Shown: positions 42,223-51,351 of the stretch, piece after piece
How positions within the stretch are numbered: position 1 is the stretch's first letter
Layout of the letters: each line of letters begins with the position of its first letter
NCBI RefSeq assembly: GCF_000763575.1
Contig: NZ_CP009170.1
Span: forward strand, 1,863,501-1,927,500
Direction: 5' to 3'
Source of the DNA: Thermoanaerobacter kivui
Lineage (GTDB): Bacteria; Bacillota; Thermoanaerobacteria; Thermoanaerobacterales; Thermoanaerobacteraceae
Length of the DNA: 64,000 nucleotides
Position numbers and translations under genes: made by a program
Notes under the pieces: generated by a model
What the model was told of the DNA's origin: nothing
The model's database searches: none
The model's input: the letters and a program-made list of their open reading frames with translations, nothing else

Positions 42223-44349
42223 TTATAGTAAAGGATCCATGGTCAACGCTGGATGACCAACATTGTTTAAAAATTCCACTACAGCATCTGGAGCTGTACC
42301 CACTGTCTCATCCGCAATCATATCAGCAAAATTGTCAATCCCAAACAACTCTTTAGCTGTTTCATTTATCTTATCCCTTACTGCGTCTTTCAGCTCTTTT
42401 GGCATCCAAACAACTCTTTTTAAGCCACCTTCTGCCGCGATGAACTTCTTACTCGATATATACTGTCTACCATGCCCCATAAATCCCGGAGTTTGGTTAC
42501 CACCACCTGTTGTTGAAGCCAACTCACCAAATGTCATACCAAGAGGCGTCATCCCACCATATTCTCTATTTACTATTATTACACCATTTGCTTCAGGCAT
42601 TATAGCACATATACATTCAAAACAACCGCAAGAAGTCATTGGATTTTCCATCAATGAATACAAGGTTACTTCTTTTATCGCTCCATGTGACAGCTCTTCC
42701 ACAGCCTTATTACATGATTCAAATATACCTTTAACAGGGTCTAAGCACTCACCCTTTTCAATAGGCTGACATGGTCCAGTAGGATTGATTTCTTTTGTAG
42801 CCTTTGCATCAAGCCAGCTAACTGCACCACAAAGTCCTAATCTTTCTGGTGTTACAATACAAACATGCGCTGGGGCAAATGACTGACACATCAAGCAGGA
42901 ATAGAAAACATCAACGCTTTCATCGCTAAGACCAGCAAGTCTCTCATCTCTTGCCTGATAACGTGGCTTTGCAATTGTCTTCCCCATCTCTTCTACCTTA
43001 GCTGGGTCGGTAATTATTGTAACCTGAACTTTGTCAACAACACTTCCAAATTCATCAAGCATCTTAGCATACAAAACCTCACCAAAATGATGAAGCCTAA
43101 GACCAGCTTGATATGCATTTTTACCAATTCTGACCCATATGATATCTCTCTGGCCAAGATGCATTACGCCTTCCATATAGTTCAAGAAGTAGTGTATCCT
43201 TCTTTCCAACACAGGCTCAAAATCTTGCTGCATCTTCTTACCTGCAACATCCACTAAAATTCCAAGAGGCATCTTACCGCCTTCAGGTCCTAAAGTATCG
43301 ATATCCGGCCCAATTACCTCGATTTTGTGGTCTTCTATTTCCGACATATCAAGTGTACGAACAACTTCCCATGCTGGTGTCCTTCCACCACCAAACTCAA
43401 CAAACATATCGCCTTTTCTTATTCTTTCACCTTCAAATGCAGCTGCAAATCCGACAGGAATTGGTATCTCTGTTATCTTTATTTTGATACCTCTTGCTTC
43501 TAATGAAGTAGCACCTATCTTGTCATAATCCTTCTGAGATATCAAAGCACCAGGGATTTCTGGAACATCTTGATCTGTAATTACTGGGAAACCTAATGCA
43601 ATAGCACCTGCACCAGCAGCAACCACAAGCTCACTCAATGGTCCTAATGCGTTAACAAAAGCTGGAACTCTTTCTTTTGTGTAAGTCAATAAACTTCCTA
43701 AATCACCAGGTTGAACACCGCCAAAAATCAAAGCAGCTCTTAGTGCAACAGTTACTACATGAATTACAGAAGTCACATCATATCCCAAAGGAACAACCCT
43801 GAGCTCAAGCCCCATTTTTACATTACCTTCAATAGCCTGGTCTATAACTTTACCTACCAAAAATGTAAGCAATCCTTTATTCTGATAATTCTTTATAATC
43901 TTAGCTGCTATCTCTGCTGAAGGTGCCTCGCCAATAACAACTGCAACACCAGGAATATCGCCCGTAACCAATGGCACACCCAATGAACGAATGATTGGGT
44001 CAGGTACAAAACCTATACATGGTTCAGTGTATGGCTTCTCCTCCGTAGCATATTTGCAAGCCTCTATGACTTCGGCACAAACAGCGGTTGCCAACCCAGC
44101 CTTCAGTGCAGTATCAAGATTCCTCTCTTCCGAAATAAGACTCTCTATAATTGGCGCCGCACCTGCCAACTCTTTTAAAGTACCAATTTTTTGACCAGTA
44201 GCTGCATAAATAGTAGGCAAACTATATGCGGTATCAGGGAAGACAACTTTTGCATCCTCTCCCTTTTTCTCAATAGCTGCTGTAAGTGTTGCTTTTGCAG
44301 CCTCTAAAGCCTGGTTTGCTCCAGTAAAGATAATATCCACTAAATTCAT
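42223..44349 (-). CDS. acsB: acetyl-CoA synthase catalytic subunit
   Basis: A 708-residue protein containing the ACS domains. Cluster-A ligands are visible as CLMCQSFAPAHVCIV with the later GLCGAVSWLDAKA (around residue 490-520), and as GCFECICAIMPEANG (around 575). Known reaction: condenses a methyl group from the corrinoid protein, CO from CODH, and CoA into acetyl-CoA at a Ni-Ni-[4Fe-4S] centre. The N-terminal domain that binds CODH is present. The partner gene acsA is not adjacent. AcsB is followed by gcvH and preceded by acsE. Confidence 0.96.
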   Translation of the reverse strand: MNLVDIIFTGANQALEAAKATLTAAIEKKGEDAKVVFPDTAYSLPTIYAATGQKIGTLKELAGAAPIIESLISEERNLDTALKAGLATAVCAEVIEACKYATEEKPYTEPCIGFVPDPIIRSLGVPLVTGDIPGVAVVIGEAPSAEIAAKIIKNYQNKGLLTFLVGKVIDQAIEGNVKMGLELRVVPLGYDVTSVIHVVTVALRAALIFGGVQPGDLGSLLTYTKERVPAFVNALGPLSELVVAAGAGAIALGFPVITDQDVPEIPGALISQKDYDKIGATSLEARGIKIKITEIPIPVGFAAAFEGERIRKGDMFVEFGGGRTPAWEVVRTLDMSEIEDHKIEVIGPDIDTLGPEGGKMPLGILVDVAGKKMQQDFEPVLERRIHYFLNYMEGVMHLGQRDIIWVRIGKNAYQAGLRLHHFGEVLYAKMLDEFGSVVDKVQVTIITDPAKVEEMGKTIAKPRYQARDERLAGLSDESVDVFYSCLMCQSFAPAHVCIVTPERLGLCGAVSWLDAKATKEINPTGPCQPIEKGECLDPVKGIFESCNKAVEELSHGAIKEVTLYSLMENPMTSCGCFECICAIMPEANGVIIVNREYGGMTPLGMTFGELASTTGGGNQTPGFMGHGRQYISSKKFIAAEGGLKRVVWMPKELKDAVRDKINETAKELFGIDNFADMIADETVGTAPDAVVEFLNNVGHPALTMDPLL

Positions 44350-44387
44350 AACTTAAAACTCTCCCTCCTACTTTTTTATGAAAACCT

Positions 44388-44440
44388 TTGAGTAATTGTC
44401 CCCCACCTTCACCAGGTAGGAGACTTTTTGACTTAAAAAC
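44388..44440. repeat. IS605-like hairpin repeat between acsE and acsB
   Basis: The 92-bp space between acsE and acsB holds ATTGTCCCCCACCTTCACCA followed by GGTAGGAGACTTTTTGAC. It resembles elements flanking fdhD (57697-57795, 57879-57930, 58801-58904), which have the CCCAC...GTGGG-then-GACTTCT form seen at right ends of IS200/IS605 elements. No transposase gene is present. It could also affect mRNA stability inside the operon. Confidence 0.4.
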
Positions 44441-44441
44441 A

Positions 44442-45227
44442 CTACAGTTCCAGATAAGAATCACAATATAGATTCCAACCCTTTATAACTTCTGCTGTTT
44501 TAATAACATCCATCAACATCTTATTACAAGGATTTATTATCGCAGAAGTCAAACCACATTGTATTGCCATAGCACAAAACACAGCATCCATTAATCCCCT
44601 TAATTCCTTTGGCGCACCATTTGAAACATTACTGAGTCCACCTGTCGTCTTAAGACCCATCTCGGAGATCTGTCTTACAGCATCAAGAACCTCTTGCTGC
44701 TTTTCCTGCATTCCCTTTATAACTACAAAGAGAGGATCAAATAAGATATCATCTGGACTCAATCCTACTTGTATTGCCCTATCTAAGATTTCAGTGCAAT
44801 AAGCCATTCTTTCCTCGTTATCTCTTGGAATTCCCTCTTTAGCACAAAGTCCAATAACCATTGCTCCGTAATTAGCAGCTAACTCAAGATTCCCCATTCT
44901 TGAACCAGCATCTGCAGAGTTTATTATTGCTTTACCGGGTGTTGGATCATAAACCTTTAAACCAGCCTCTATCGCCTTTGCATTTGCTGTATCCAAACAC
45001 AATGGAACATTTGGAAACTCTGATTGCAAAAGCTTTACCACCCATGGCATTATCTCTTCCCCATCCCTATCAGCAGGTCCAATATTTACGTCAATGTAAT
45101 GAGCACCTGCTTCAATCTGTTCCTTTGCTCTTTCCAAAATAGGTTTTGGATCCCTTTCTTGAAGAGCCTTTCTTATTGGTGGCGCAATAACATGAATTCT
45201 CTCACCTATAATCAAAAATCTTGCCAT
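44442..45227 (-). CDS. acsE: methyltetrahydrofolate:corrinoid/iron-sulfur protein methyltransferase
   Basis: A 261-residue TIM-barrel pterin-binding methyltransferase. N-terminal FLIIGERIHVIAPPIRKAL, then GAHYIDVNIGPADRDGEE, LDTANAKAIEAGL, INSADAGSRMGN and GGLSNVSNGAP match AcsE/MetH pterin-domain motifs, with Asn and Asp positions for methyl-THF binding. Known reaction: transfers the methyl group from methyl-THF to cob(I)amide on AcsCD. It sits between acsC and acsB in the operon. Confidence 0.95.
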   Translation of the reverse strand: MARFLIIGERIHVIAPPIRKALQERDPKPILERAKEQIEAGAHYIDVNIGPADRDGEEIMPWVVKLLQSEFPNVPLCLDTANAKAIEAGLKVYDPTPGKAIINSADAGSRMGNLELAANYGAMVIGLCAKEGIPRDNEERMAYCTEILDRAIQVGLSPDDILFDPLFVVIKGMQEKQQEVLDAVRQISEMGLKTTGGLSNVSNGAPKELRGLMDAVFCAMAIQCGLTSAIINPCNKMLMDVIKTAEVIKGWNLYCDSYLEL

Positions 45228-45256
45228 TAAAATACCCCTCCACTTTTTAAATTTTT

Positions 45257-46615
45257 TTAAGCAACTCTATTAGTATAGTCCTTTAAGAACTTAGGTAACA
45301 TTTCTGCTTCTTCAGGCCCTACTACTACTTTCCAACCTGGTAGTGCATCTTCGATATCAGGCTTCAACACTGCTACTTTACCAGGTATAAGTATCTCTCT
45401 TGTTTTTAGTTTTTCTTCTACACCCATTTCCTTTACAGCGTCGGCAATTGTTTTACCTGAGAACTTACCTGCAGCCCACGCTGTCAAAACCGAAAGACCA
45501 CCTGCATCTGGTATTAAAAGCCATGCTGGAACTTTTGACCTTTCAATTTCACCAGAGACAATAAAGTAAGTAAGTGCAAAGTCAACTGTTACCAAAAGCG
45601 GTGCATTTTCCTCTGCTGGACCTATCTTGTACAATCCTTTTTCAACTCTCATAGGTTTCTGTGGATCTGTAAAGATGTTTTGTCTCAAAGCAAATAGTGG
45701 CAAAGCCAATGAGTAATCAATCTCATCAAGAACAATGATTGAACCATATTTCTCAACAAAAAGCGTAGCATATGCAAGTTGCATGAATTTATCACTTGAC
45801 AAATTGTTTACAAATACAACACTTGGATAACCAAAGACTCTATCCTGAGCAACTAAAGCTGTTCTCCTTATATTCACTATATCATCAAAAAGTTGTTTAG
45901 CTTTGTCTGCTTTTGTGCTTAGTATAAGTTCGTTATATCCACCTGAACGGATTTTTGATACAACATCATACAATGCTTCTAAATTATCAGCTTCTACACC
46001 CAATAAAAGATTGTTCTCTTTTGCTATGTTAACCATTGCTTCATAGTTTTGTGGATTTGCCCCGTACAAGATTGGGCCTAAATCCTTTACTTCTTCTACT
46101 GCAGCTTTTGCAATTTCAGGGTCATCAGTAATTATCATAGGAACAGCAAGTTTACATTCATCTTTAACTTTCTTCAAAAGCTTTAGATACTGATCTTTGT
46201 TTTTGCTTTCACATTTCACTGCAGCTACTTCAACAAACATATTCTCGCCAATACGCACATAGTTTACCTTGTTCATATTAGCAATCTTTTGATTGATTTC
46301 ATCATCAGACATAGTATCCTTTAGCATTACAGCAAAGCGGTTTCTGTTTACAAATGTCTTTTCATGTCTGAAAAGAACAGTTTCACCACCAAGTGTATAA
46401 GTCTTATCGCCACTTCCAAACTTAACCGTTTTCATCAATGGTGCCGTAGCCTCTGCCAATTTCATCTTAGCCTCTTCGCTCATATAAGGACACTTTTCAG
46501 CTTCTACGCCACCTTGAGCTAACTTCATTGCAAAAGCAAGACAAGTTGGAAATCCACATTCCTTACAATTCTTCTTTGGAAGCATTTTATATATATCCAT
46601 ACCTGTTAAAGCCAT
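45257..46615 (-). CDS. acsC: corrinoid/iron-sulfur protein large subunit
   Basis: A 452-residue protein with the N-terminal 4Fe-4S domain MLPKKNCKECGFPTCLAFAM (about 12-31) plus the fourth Cys in AEKCPYM, a TIM-barrel middle domain and a C-terminal corrinoid-binding domain. Known role: carries the methyl-cobamide between AcsE and AcsB, as a dimer with AcsD. It lies 32 bp after acsD. Confidence 0.95.
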   Translation of the reverse strand: MALTGMDIYKMLPKKNCKECGFPTCLAFAMKLAQGGVEAEKCPYMSEEAKMKLAEATAPLMKTVKFGSGDKTYTLGGETVLFRHEKTFVNRNRFAVMLKDTMSDDEINQKIANMNKVNYVRIGENMFVEVAAVKCESKNKDQYLKLLKKVKDECKLAVPMIITDDPEIAKAAVEEVKDLGPILYGANPQNYEAMVNIAKENNLLLGVEADNLEALYDVVSKIRSGGYNELILSTKADKAKQLFDDIVNIRRTALVAQDRVFGYPSVVFVNNLSSDKFMQLAYATLFVEKYGSIIVLDEIDYSLALPLFALRQNIFTDPQKPMRVEKGLYKIGPAEENAPLLVTVDFALTYFIVSGEIERSKVPAWLLIPDAGGLSVLTAWAAGKFSGKTIADAVKEMGVEEKLKTREILIPGKVAVLKPDIEDALPGWKVVVGPEEAEMLPKFLKDYTNRVA

Positions 46616-46647
46616 CTTAAATATCGCCCCTTTCAGAATTAGTAAAA

Positions 46648-47586
46648 TTAGTTCAACATTGAATTGATAAAGTTTTTCAAAACTTCAACAGAACGTGGAT
46701 GTCTTAAAATTACACCATTCGAACCAGCTGCTAATACACCAACCGCTCCACAAATCTCCATTGCTATTCCTCTATCTTCTAAACTTCCCCACTCAGGAGC
46801 GTCTTCTTCTGTTGCAGTTGATTCCTTTACTTTCCAGCTTTCAAAGGAAATAGGTGAAATTATTGGCATCTGAAGAGTCGTATCGTTCTGATCCAAGGCT
46901 GCAAGTTTTATTCTGTCCAGGGTGGTTATAACATATTCATAACCATAACCCACCGCAGATATACCTGGATTCATCATGATCTTTTCTGGTTTAACACCAA
47001 GCTGCATCACTAAAATATTCATCTGTTTTGCAAGGTTTAGGTCAACTGAGCTTTCAGCCACTACGATGTTACCATAAGCAAGGCCTACAGCCGCACCTAC
47101 TTCTTTGTAATTAGCTTCTACTGCTGAAAGAAAAGCATAATTTTTATTTGCAAGGACTTCAGAAATTTTTGTAAAAATCTTACCATTCTTTTCGTTAGAT
47201 TCACAACCAGCTATCACAAGTGGAACTTCAACACTATCAGCCACTTTCTTAGCTATTTCTGCACATTCCTCTGGAGTTCTATCCTTTACATCAGGATTTG
47301 CTCCCACAAATCTTAAAACTATAAAATCTGGATTGTAATTTTTTACATAGAACTGTGCCCATGCAGCAGGATCCTCTGCTACATCTTTAATAAGATTCAT
47401 TAGCCCCTCAGGCCAACCTGTCGGAGCTACGTCCCAGACTTCCATACCAATTCTTGGGGGATTTCCTGTATCGCCGTCAAAAGTGTAAAAAGGAAGTACT
47501 GATTCACCTCCAATCTTTAAATCCTTACCCATTACCACTTCTTTTATTTGGCCTTTGAATGTTTGTCGTGGTTTTTGATAAGCCAT
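46648..47586 (-). CDS. acsD: corrinoid/iron-sulfur protein small subunit
   Basis: About 312 residues with the AcsD/CdhD TIM-barrel pattern: LPFYTFDGDTGNPPRIGMEV, NPDFIVLRFVGANPD, VPLVIAGCESNEKNG and MNPGISAVGYGYEYV. It has no cofactor motif of its own and binds AcsC. The start at 47586 is chosen because GGAGG lies eight bases upstream; the first Met of the frame at 47601 overlaps that site. Confidence 0.94.
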   Translation of the reverse strand: MAYQKPRQTFKGQIKEVVMGKDLKIGGESVLPFYTFDGDTGNPPRIGMEVWDVAPTGWPEGLMNLIKDVAEDPAAWAQFYVKNYNPDFIVLRFVGANPDVKDRTPEECAEIAKKVADSVEVPLVIAGCESNEKNGKIFTKISEVLANKNYAFLSAVEANYKEVGAAVGLAYGNIVVAESSVDLNLAKQMNILVMQLGVKPEKIMMNPGISAVGYGYEYVITTLDRIKLAALDQNDTTLQMPIISPISFESWKVKESTATEEDAPEWGSLEDRGIAMEICGAVGVLAAGSNGVILRHPRSVEVLKNFINSMLN

Positions 47587-47604
47587 TTTTTTCGCCTCCA
47601 TCTA

Positions 47605-48390
47605 CTATTTTTTTGTTGTTATTCTTGGAAGTAAAATTTTATCTAAAATATCTCTATAGGCTTTAACCGCTGCATTATCTTTTGGTAAATTTAGCAGCGG
47701 AATGCCAGCATTATCATATTCATAGATGCCATTATCAAGAGGAACAAAGCCTGCAAAAGGAATGTTATAACTTTTTATATATTCTAAAAGCTCTTCACTC
47801 ATTCCTTCCTTGGGGACTCTGTTGACTATAAGGAAGAGCTCTTTTACATCAAGCTTCAATTCCTCTATCAGTGTCTTTACTCGATATGCAGCATCTATCC
47901 CTCTTTTAGAACATTCACTGACAGCAAACATCAAATCAACTTTTTTAGTAGTTCTTCTTGAAAGGTGCTCAAGCCCAGCTTCATTGTCGACTACTAAAAA
48001 CGAATAAGAATCTGACAGTTTGTCAGTTACTTCTCTTAAAACTCCATTTACAAAACAATAACATCCTAGCCCCTCAGGCCTTCCCATTACAAGCAAGTCA
48101 TAACCATTGCCTTCGACAATAGCCTGCTGCACCATGAAATTCAAATAATCAGCCTTTGTCATTCCCGCAGGAAGTTTTTCATCATCTCTAACTTCCTCTC
48201 TGATTTGACCCAAAGTAAATTCCACATCTAAACCTAAAACATTATTCAAATTTGAATTCGGATCTGCATCAACCGCAAGAACCGGACCCAATTTCTTTTC
48301 TACCAAATAATCAATTGTAAAACCAGCAAGAGTAGTCTTACCTGTTCCACCTTTTCCTGCTAATGCAATAACATATACCATTTTTTTCAC
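47605..48390 (-). CDS. cooC: CooC-type nickel insertion ATPase
   Basis: A 261-residue MinD/SIMIBI-class ATPase with the deviant Walker A AGKGGTGKTTLAG (residues 11-23) and DADPNSNL. The pair of Cys in EGLGCYCFVNGV (the C.C motif) forms the dimer's metal site. Known role: ATP-dependent nickel insertion into CODH or ACS. Its position between lpdA and acsD suits maturation of AcsB. No second copy is seen in the window. Confidence 0.93.
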   Translation of the reverse strand: MKKMVYVIALAGKGGTGKTTLAGFTIDYLVEKKLGPVLAVDADPNSNLNNVLGLDVEFTLGQIREEVRDDEKLPAGMTKADYLNFMVQQAIVEGNGYDLLVMGRPEGLGCYCFVNGVLREVTDKLSDSYSFLVVDNEAGLEHLSRRTTKKVDLMFAVSECSKRGIDAAYRVKTLIEELKLDVKELFLIVNRVPKEGMSEELLEYIKSYNIPFAGFVPLDNGIYEYDNAGIPLLNLPKDNAAVKAYRDILDKILLPRITTKK

Positions 48391-48396
48391 TCCACT

Positions 48397-49782
48397 TTAT
48401 ACATTGTGTATCGACTGCCCATGTATATCATGAATTGCTTCCATGACAGCCTCACTAAACGTAGGATGAGAATGTACAACTTCTGCTACTTCAGATACTT
48501 TCAAACCACACGTTATAGCCACGGCAATTTCATGCACAAGGTCCGTCGCATTAGGTCCTATAATATGAGCACCTAAGATTTTGTCGTTATCTTGATCCGC
48601 AACAATTTTCACAAAACCATCTAATTTCCCTGAGGCCTGTCCTTTACCAAGACCCCTGAAATAAAACCTTCCTATGCTAATATTGTATCCCTTTTGCAAA
48701 GCTTGTTCTTCAGTTAAGCCTACAGCACCTATTTCGGGCTCAGTGAAAATTGTATGCGGTACAGCCGTATAATCCATAATGCTTTCTTTGCCCATTATAT
48801 TCTCTACTGCACAAATACCTTCAAAAGAAGCCACATGAGCTAATTGAATACTTGGGATTACATCACCGATGGCATATATACCATCTACATTTGTTTGCAT
48901 CTTTTCATTGACTACTATTCTACCTTTTTCGGTATTTACTCCCACTCTTTCTAACCCTATTTCTTCAATATTTGCTTTTCTTCCAACAGCAACAAGCATT
49001 ACTTCGGCTTTTATGATTTTACCATCTTCTAAAGAGACTTCTACCTCGTTTTCATTAATTTTGACTTCCGTTATCTTTGACTTGGTATAAAGTTTAATTT
49101 TCTTCTTCTTAAAAATTTTCTCTATTTCTTTGCTTATCTCAAAATCCTCTGTACTTAATGCTCGATCCAACATCTCAACTAGTGTAACGTCAGTACCAAG
49201 CCCCTTATAAAACATCGCAAATTCGCAACCAATAACCCCTGCTCCCACTATTAGTATGCTCTTAGGAATATATCTTAAATCTAAAATCTCATCACTTGTC
49301 AACACCCTTTTTTCATCAAAAGGGAAAAGAGGAATCCGCCTTGGTGATGAACCCGTTGCAATAATTATTGCATCAGATTTAATTCTCTCTTCTGCTCCAT
49401 TTTCTTTTATGACTTTAACTTCTCTATTGTTAAGAATTTCACCTTTTCCTTTTATTATTTTAACACCATTTTTATTAAATAGCAAGTCTATTCCTTTATT
49501 TAATCTTTCAATAATCTTATTTTTTCGTTCAATTATTGCGTCAATATCTGCTTTGATTTCTCCTTCTAAAATTATCCCATAAGATTTTGCTTTTTTTATT
49601 ATTTCCAAAACCTCACTTGAAGAAAGAAGAGCCTTGGTGGGAATGCACCCTTTATTCAGGCATGTCCCACCTAATTTATCCTTTTCTATTACTGTTACAT
49701 CTGCACCGAGCTTTGCAGCTTTTATACCCGCTACATATCCTCCTGGACCTGCACCTATAATTGTAATTCTCTTTTTAGACAT
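48397..49782 (-). CDS. lpdA: dihydrolipoamide dehydrogenase
   Basis: A 461-residue FAD disulfide oxidoreductase. The N-terminal fold IIGAGPGGYVAGIKAAKLG is followed by the redox pair GGTCLNKGCIPTKALL (C41, C46), GAGVIGCEFA (NAD fold), AIGDVIPSIQLAH and the C-terminal catalytic EVVHSHPTFSEA. Known role: reoxidises dihydrolipoyl groups using NAD+. Its lipoyl partner here is gcvH at the far end of the operon; no E2 or GcvP gene is present. This lpdA-gcvH pairing is shared by several acetogens. Confidence 0.95.
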   Translation of the reverse strand: MSKKRITIIGAGPGGYVAGIKAAKLGADVTVIEKDKLGGTCLNKGCIPTKALLSSSEVLEIIKKAKSYGIILEGEIKADIDAIIERKNKIIERLNKGIDLLFNKNGVKIIKGKGEILNNREVKVIKENGAEERIKSDAIIIATGSSPRRIPLFPFDEKRVLTSDEILDLRYIPKSILIVGAGVIGCEFAMFYKGLGTDVTLVEMLDRALSTEDFEISKEIEKIFKKKKIKLYTKSKITEVKINENEVEVSLEDGKIIKAEVMLVAVGRKANIEEIGLERVGVNTEKGRIVVNEKMQTNVDGIYAIGDVIPSIQLAHVASFEGICAVENIMGKESIMDYTAVPHTIFTEPEIGAVGLTEEQALQKGYNISIGRFYFRGLGKGQASGKLDGFVKIVADQDNDKILGAHIIGPNATDLVHEIAVAITCGLKVSEVAEVVHSHPTFSEAVMEAIHDIHGQSIHNV

Positions 49783-49797
49783 TCATATCGTCCTTCC

Positions 49798-50673
49798 TTA
49801 CAAATTGCACATGTCAAGTAGAATTGGAACATTCTCTTCTGCACCAATAGCCATTATATGAACACCATCACACAGTTTTTCTTCTTTCACTTGGTTTATG
49901 AACTCTGCTGCAATTTTCAAACCTTCTTTAACCTTATTTTCTGCACCTTTTAATCTCTCTATAAGAGCATCAGGAACATGTATACCAGGAACATTTTTGT
50001 TCATGTAATTTGCCATTCCAGGTGACTTTAGTGGTATTACACCTACCAATACCTTTGCATTTAAATCTTTAGTAGCTTCCCTAAATTTTCTTAAAACCTC
50101 TATATCATATACCGCCTGAGTCTGAAAGAATTTTGCTCCAGCCTGCATCTTCTTTTTCATCTTTATTATTTGTGCCTCTAAAGGATCAAACAAAGGAGTT
50201 ACGCTTGCGCCAAGGAAAAATTCAGGTGCTTTATTAAGCTGATTACCTGCCCAATCTTGACCTTCCATTAATTTGCTGGCAATCATTAATATATTAACCG
50301 AATCACAATCATAAACTGGCTTTGCCCCTGGCTGATCTCCAAACATAGGATGATCTCCCGTTAATGCAAGAACATTTTTTATTCCTAAAGCACCAGCTGC
50401 CAACAACTCACCTTGAATTGCTATTCTATTTCTGTCTCTACCGGTTATTTGCATTATAGGTTCCAAACCTTCTTCTAACAAGATCACTGCTGCACCTAAG
50501 GAAGAAACTCTTACAACTGCACTTTGAAAGTCTGTGACGTTAACGCCAGCAACTCTTCCTTTTACTGCCTTTGCGCATTCTTTAAAATGAGTCATATCTA
50601 TGCCCTTTGGTGGGGCCATTTCAGCAGTTACAACAAATTCACCAGATTTCAACTTTTCTTCAAGAAGTCCCAT
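49798..50673 (-). CDS. metF: methylenetetrahydrofolate reductase MetF
   Basis: About 291 residues, a TIM-barrel flavin enzyme: EFVVTAEMAPPKGIDMTHF at the N terminus, MQITGRDRNRIAIQGEL and NVLALTGDHP in the middle, AKFFQTQAVYDIE towards the end. Known reaction: methylene-THF to methyl-THF. The partner gene metV directly precedes it, so the enzyme is the MetVF type lacking a separate NADH module (RnfC2 is not encoded here). The start at 50673 follows AGGAGG with a seven-base gap. Confidence 0.94.
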   Translation of the reverse strand: MGLLEEKLKSGEFVVTAEMAPPKGIDMTHFKECAKAVKGRVAGVNVTDFQSAVVRVSSLGAAVILLEEGLEPIMQITGRDRNRIAIQGELLAAGALGIKNVLALTGDHPMFGDQPGAKPVYDCDSVNILMIASKLMEGQDWAGNQLNKAPEFFLGASVTPLFDPLEAQIIKMKKKMQAGAKFFQTQAVYDIEVLRKFREATKDLNAKVLVGVIPLKSPGMANYMNKNVPGIHVPDALIERLKGAENKVKEGLKIAAEFINQVKEEKLCDGVHIMAIGAEENVPILLDMCNL

Positions 50674-50688
50674 GATCATTCCTCCTAC

Positions 50689-51339
50689 TTACTTTTTTAC
50701 AACAATTTTTCTTGGATTATAAGCTTTGCTATGATCTTTGGGTGGTTTTAACTCAAGCATTTTATCTAATTTTCCTAATTTTTCAAGTCTCTCGTAAATC
50801 AATACCCAAGCACAATCATTTTCAGGATTTACCTCGCATTTTCCGTTTTTAGAACCTCCACATGGCCCATTCATCAAGCCCTTTGCACATTTTGTTATTG
50901 GGCATATACCAGCTGTCCAGCCAAGTTCACATTGCCCACATGCTTTACAAGCCTCAACAAAATGTCCTACTCTTTCTATCTCTCCTATAAACATAGTATT
51001 ATTGGCTGGAAAGACAGGTTTGTCATCCACTACAGCTGCCACTGTTTGTGCACCATCACCACAAGCCATGCATAAAATCGCATCAGCTGCATCTACAGCT
51101 TCCTTTTGCTTTTTTAATGTAGCACGAACCTGTAATTTGTTACATGAAGGATCAAGAATTGCATATCCCGTGACAGTTTTCCCTTCTTTTTCGAGCTTTT
51201 CTTTCATTTCTAAAACCTGAGCTTCACCACCAGTGAAACATGATGTAGCACATAGCGAGCAACCAGTAATGAATATACTTTGAGAATCTTTAAGCATTTC
51301 AAGTATTTCTTCAAAAGGTTTATGTTCTGTAATGACCAT
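50689..51339 (-). CDS. metV: MetV, Cys-rich partner of methylene-THF reductase
   Basis: A 216-residue protein with many Cys: TGCSLCATSCFTGG near residue 25, CKACGQCELGWTAGICPIT around 135, and CGGSKNGKCEVNPENDCAW around 170. This is the MetV (zinc/4Fe-4S) pattern found beside MetF in acetogens. Known role: forms a heterodimer with MetF and probably relays electrons to its flavin. It is 9 bp ahead of metF. Confidence 0.92.
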   Translation of the reverse strand: MVITEHKPFEEILEMLKDSQSIFITGCSLCATSCFTGGEAQVLEMKEKLEKEGKTVTGYAILDPSCNKLQVRATLKKQKEAVDAADAILCMACGDGAQTVAAVVDDKPVFPANNTMFIGEIERVGHFVEACKACGQCELGWTAGICPITKCAKGLMNGPCGGSKNGKCEVNPENDCAWVLIYERLEKLGKLDKMLELKPPKDHSKAYNPRKIVVKK

Positions 51340-51351
51340 CTTAAAAACCCC

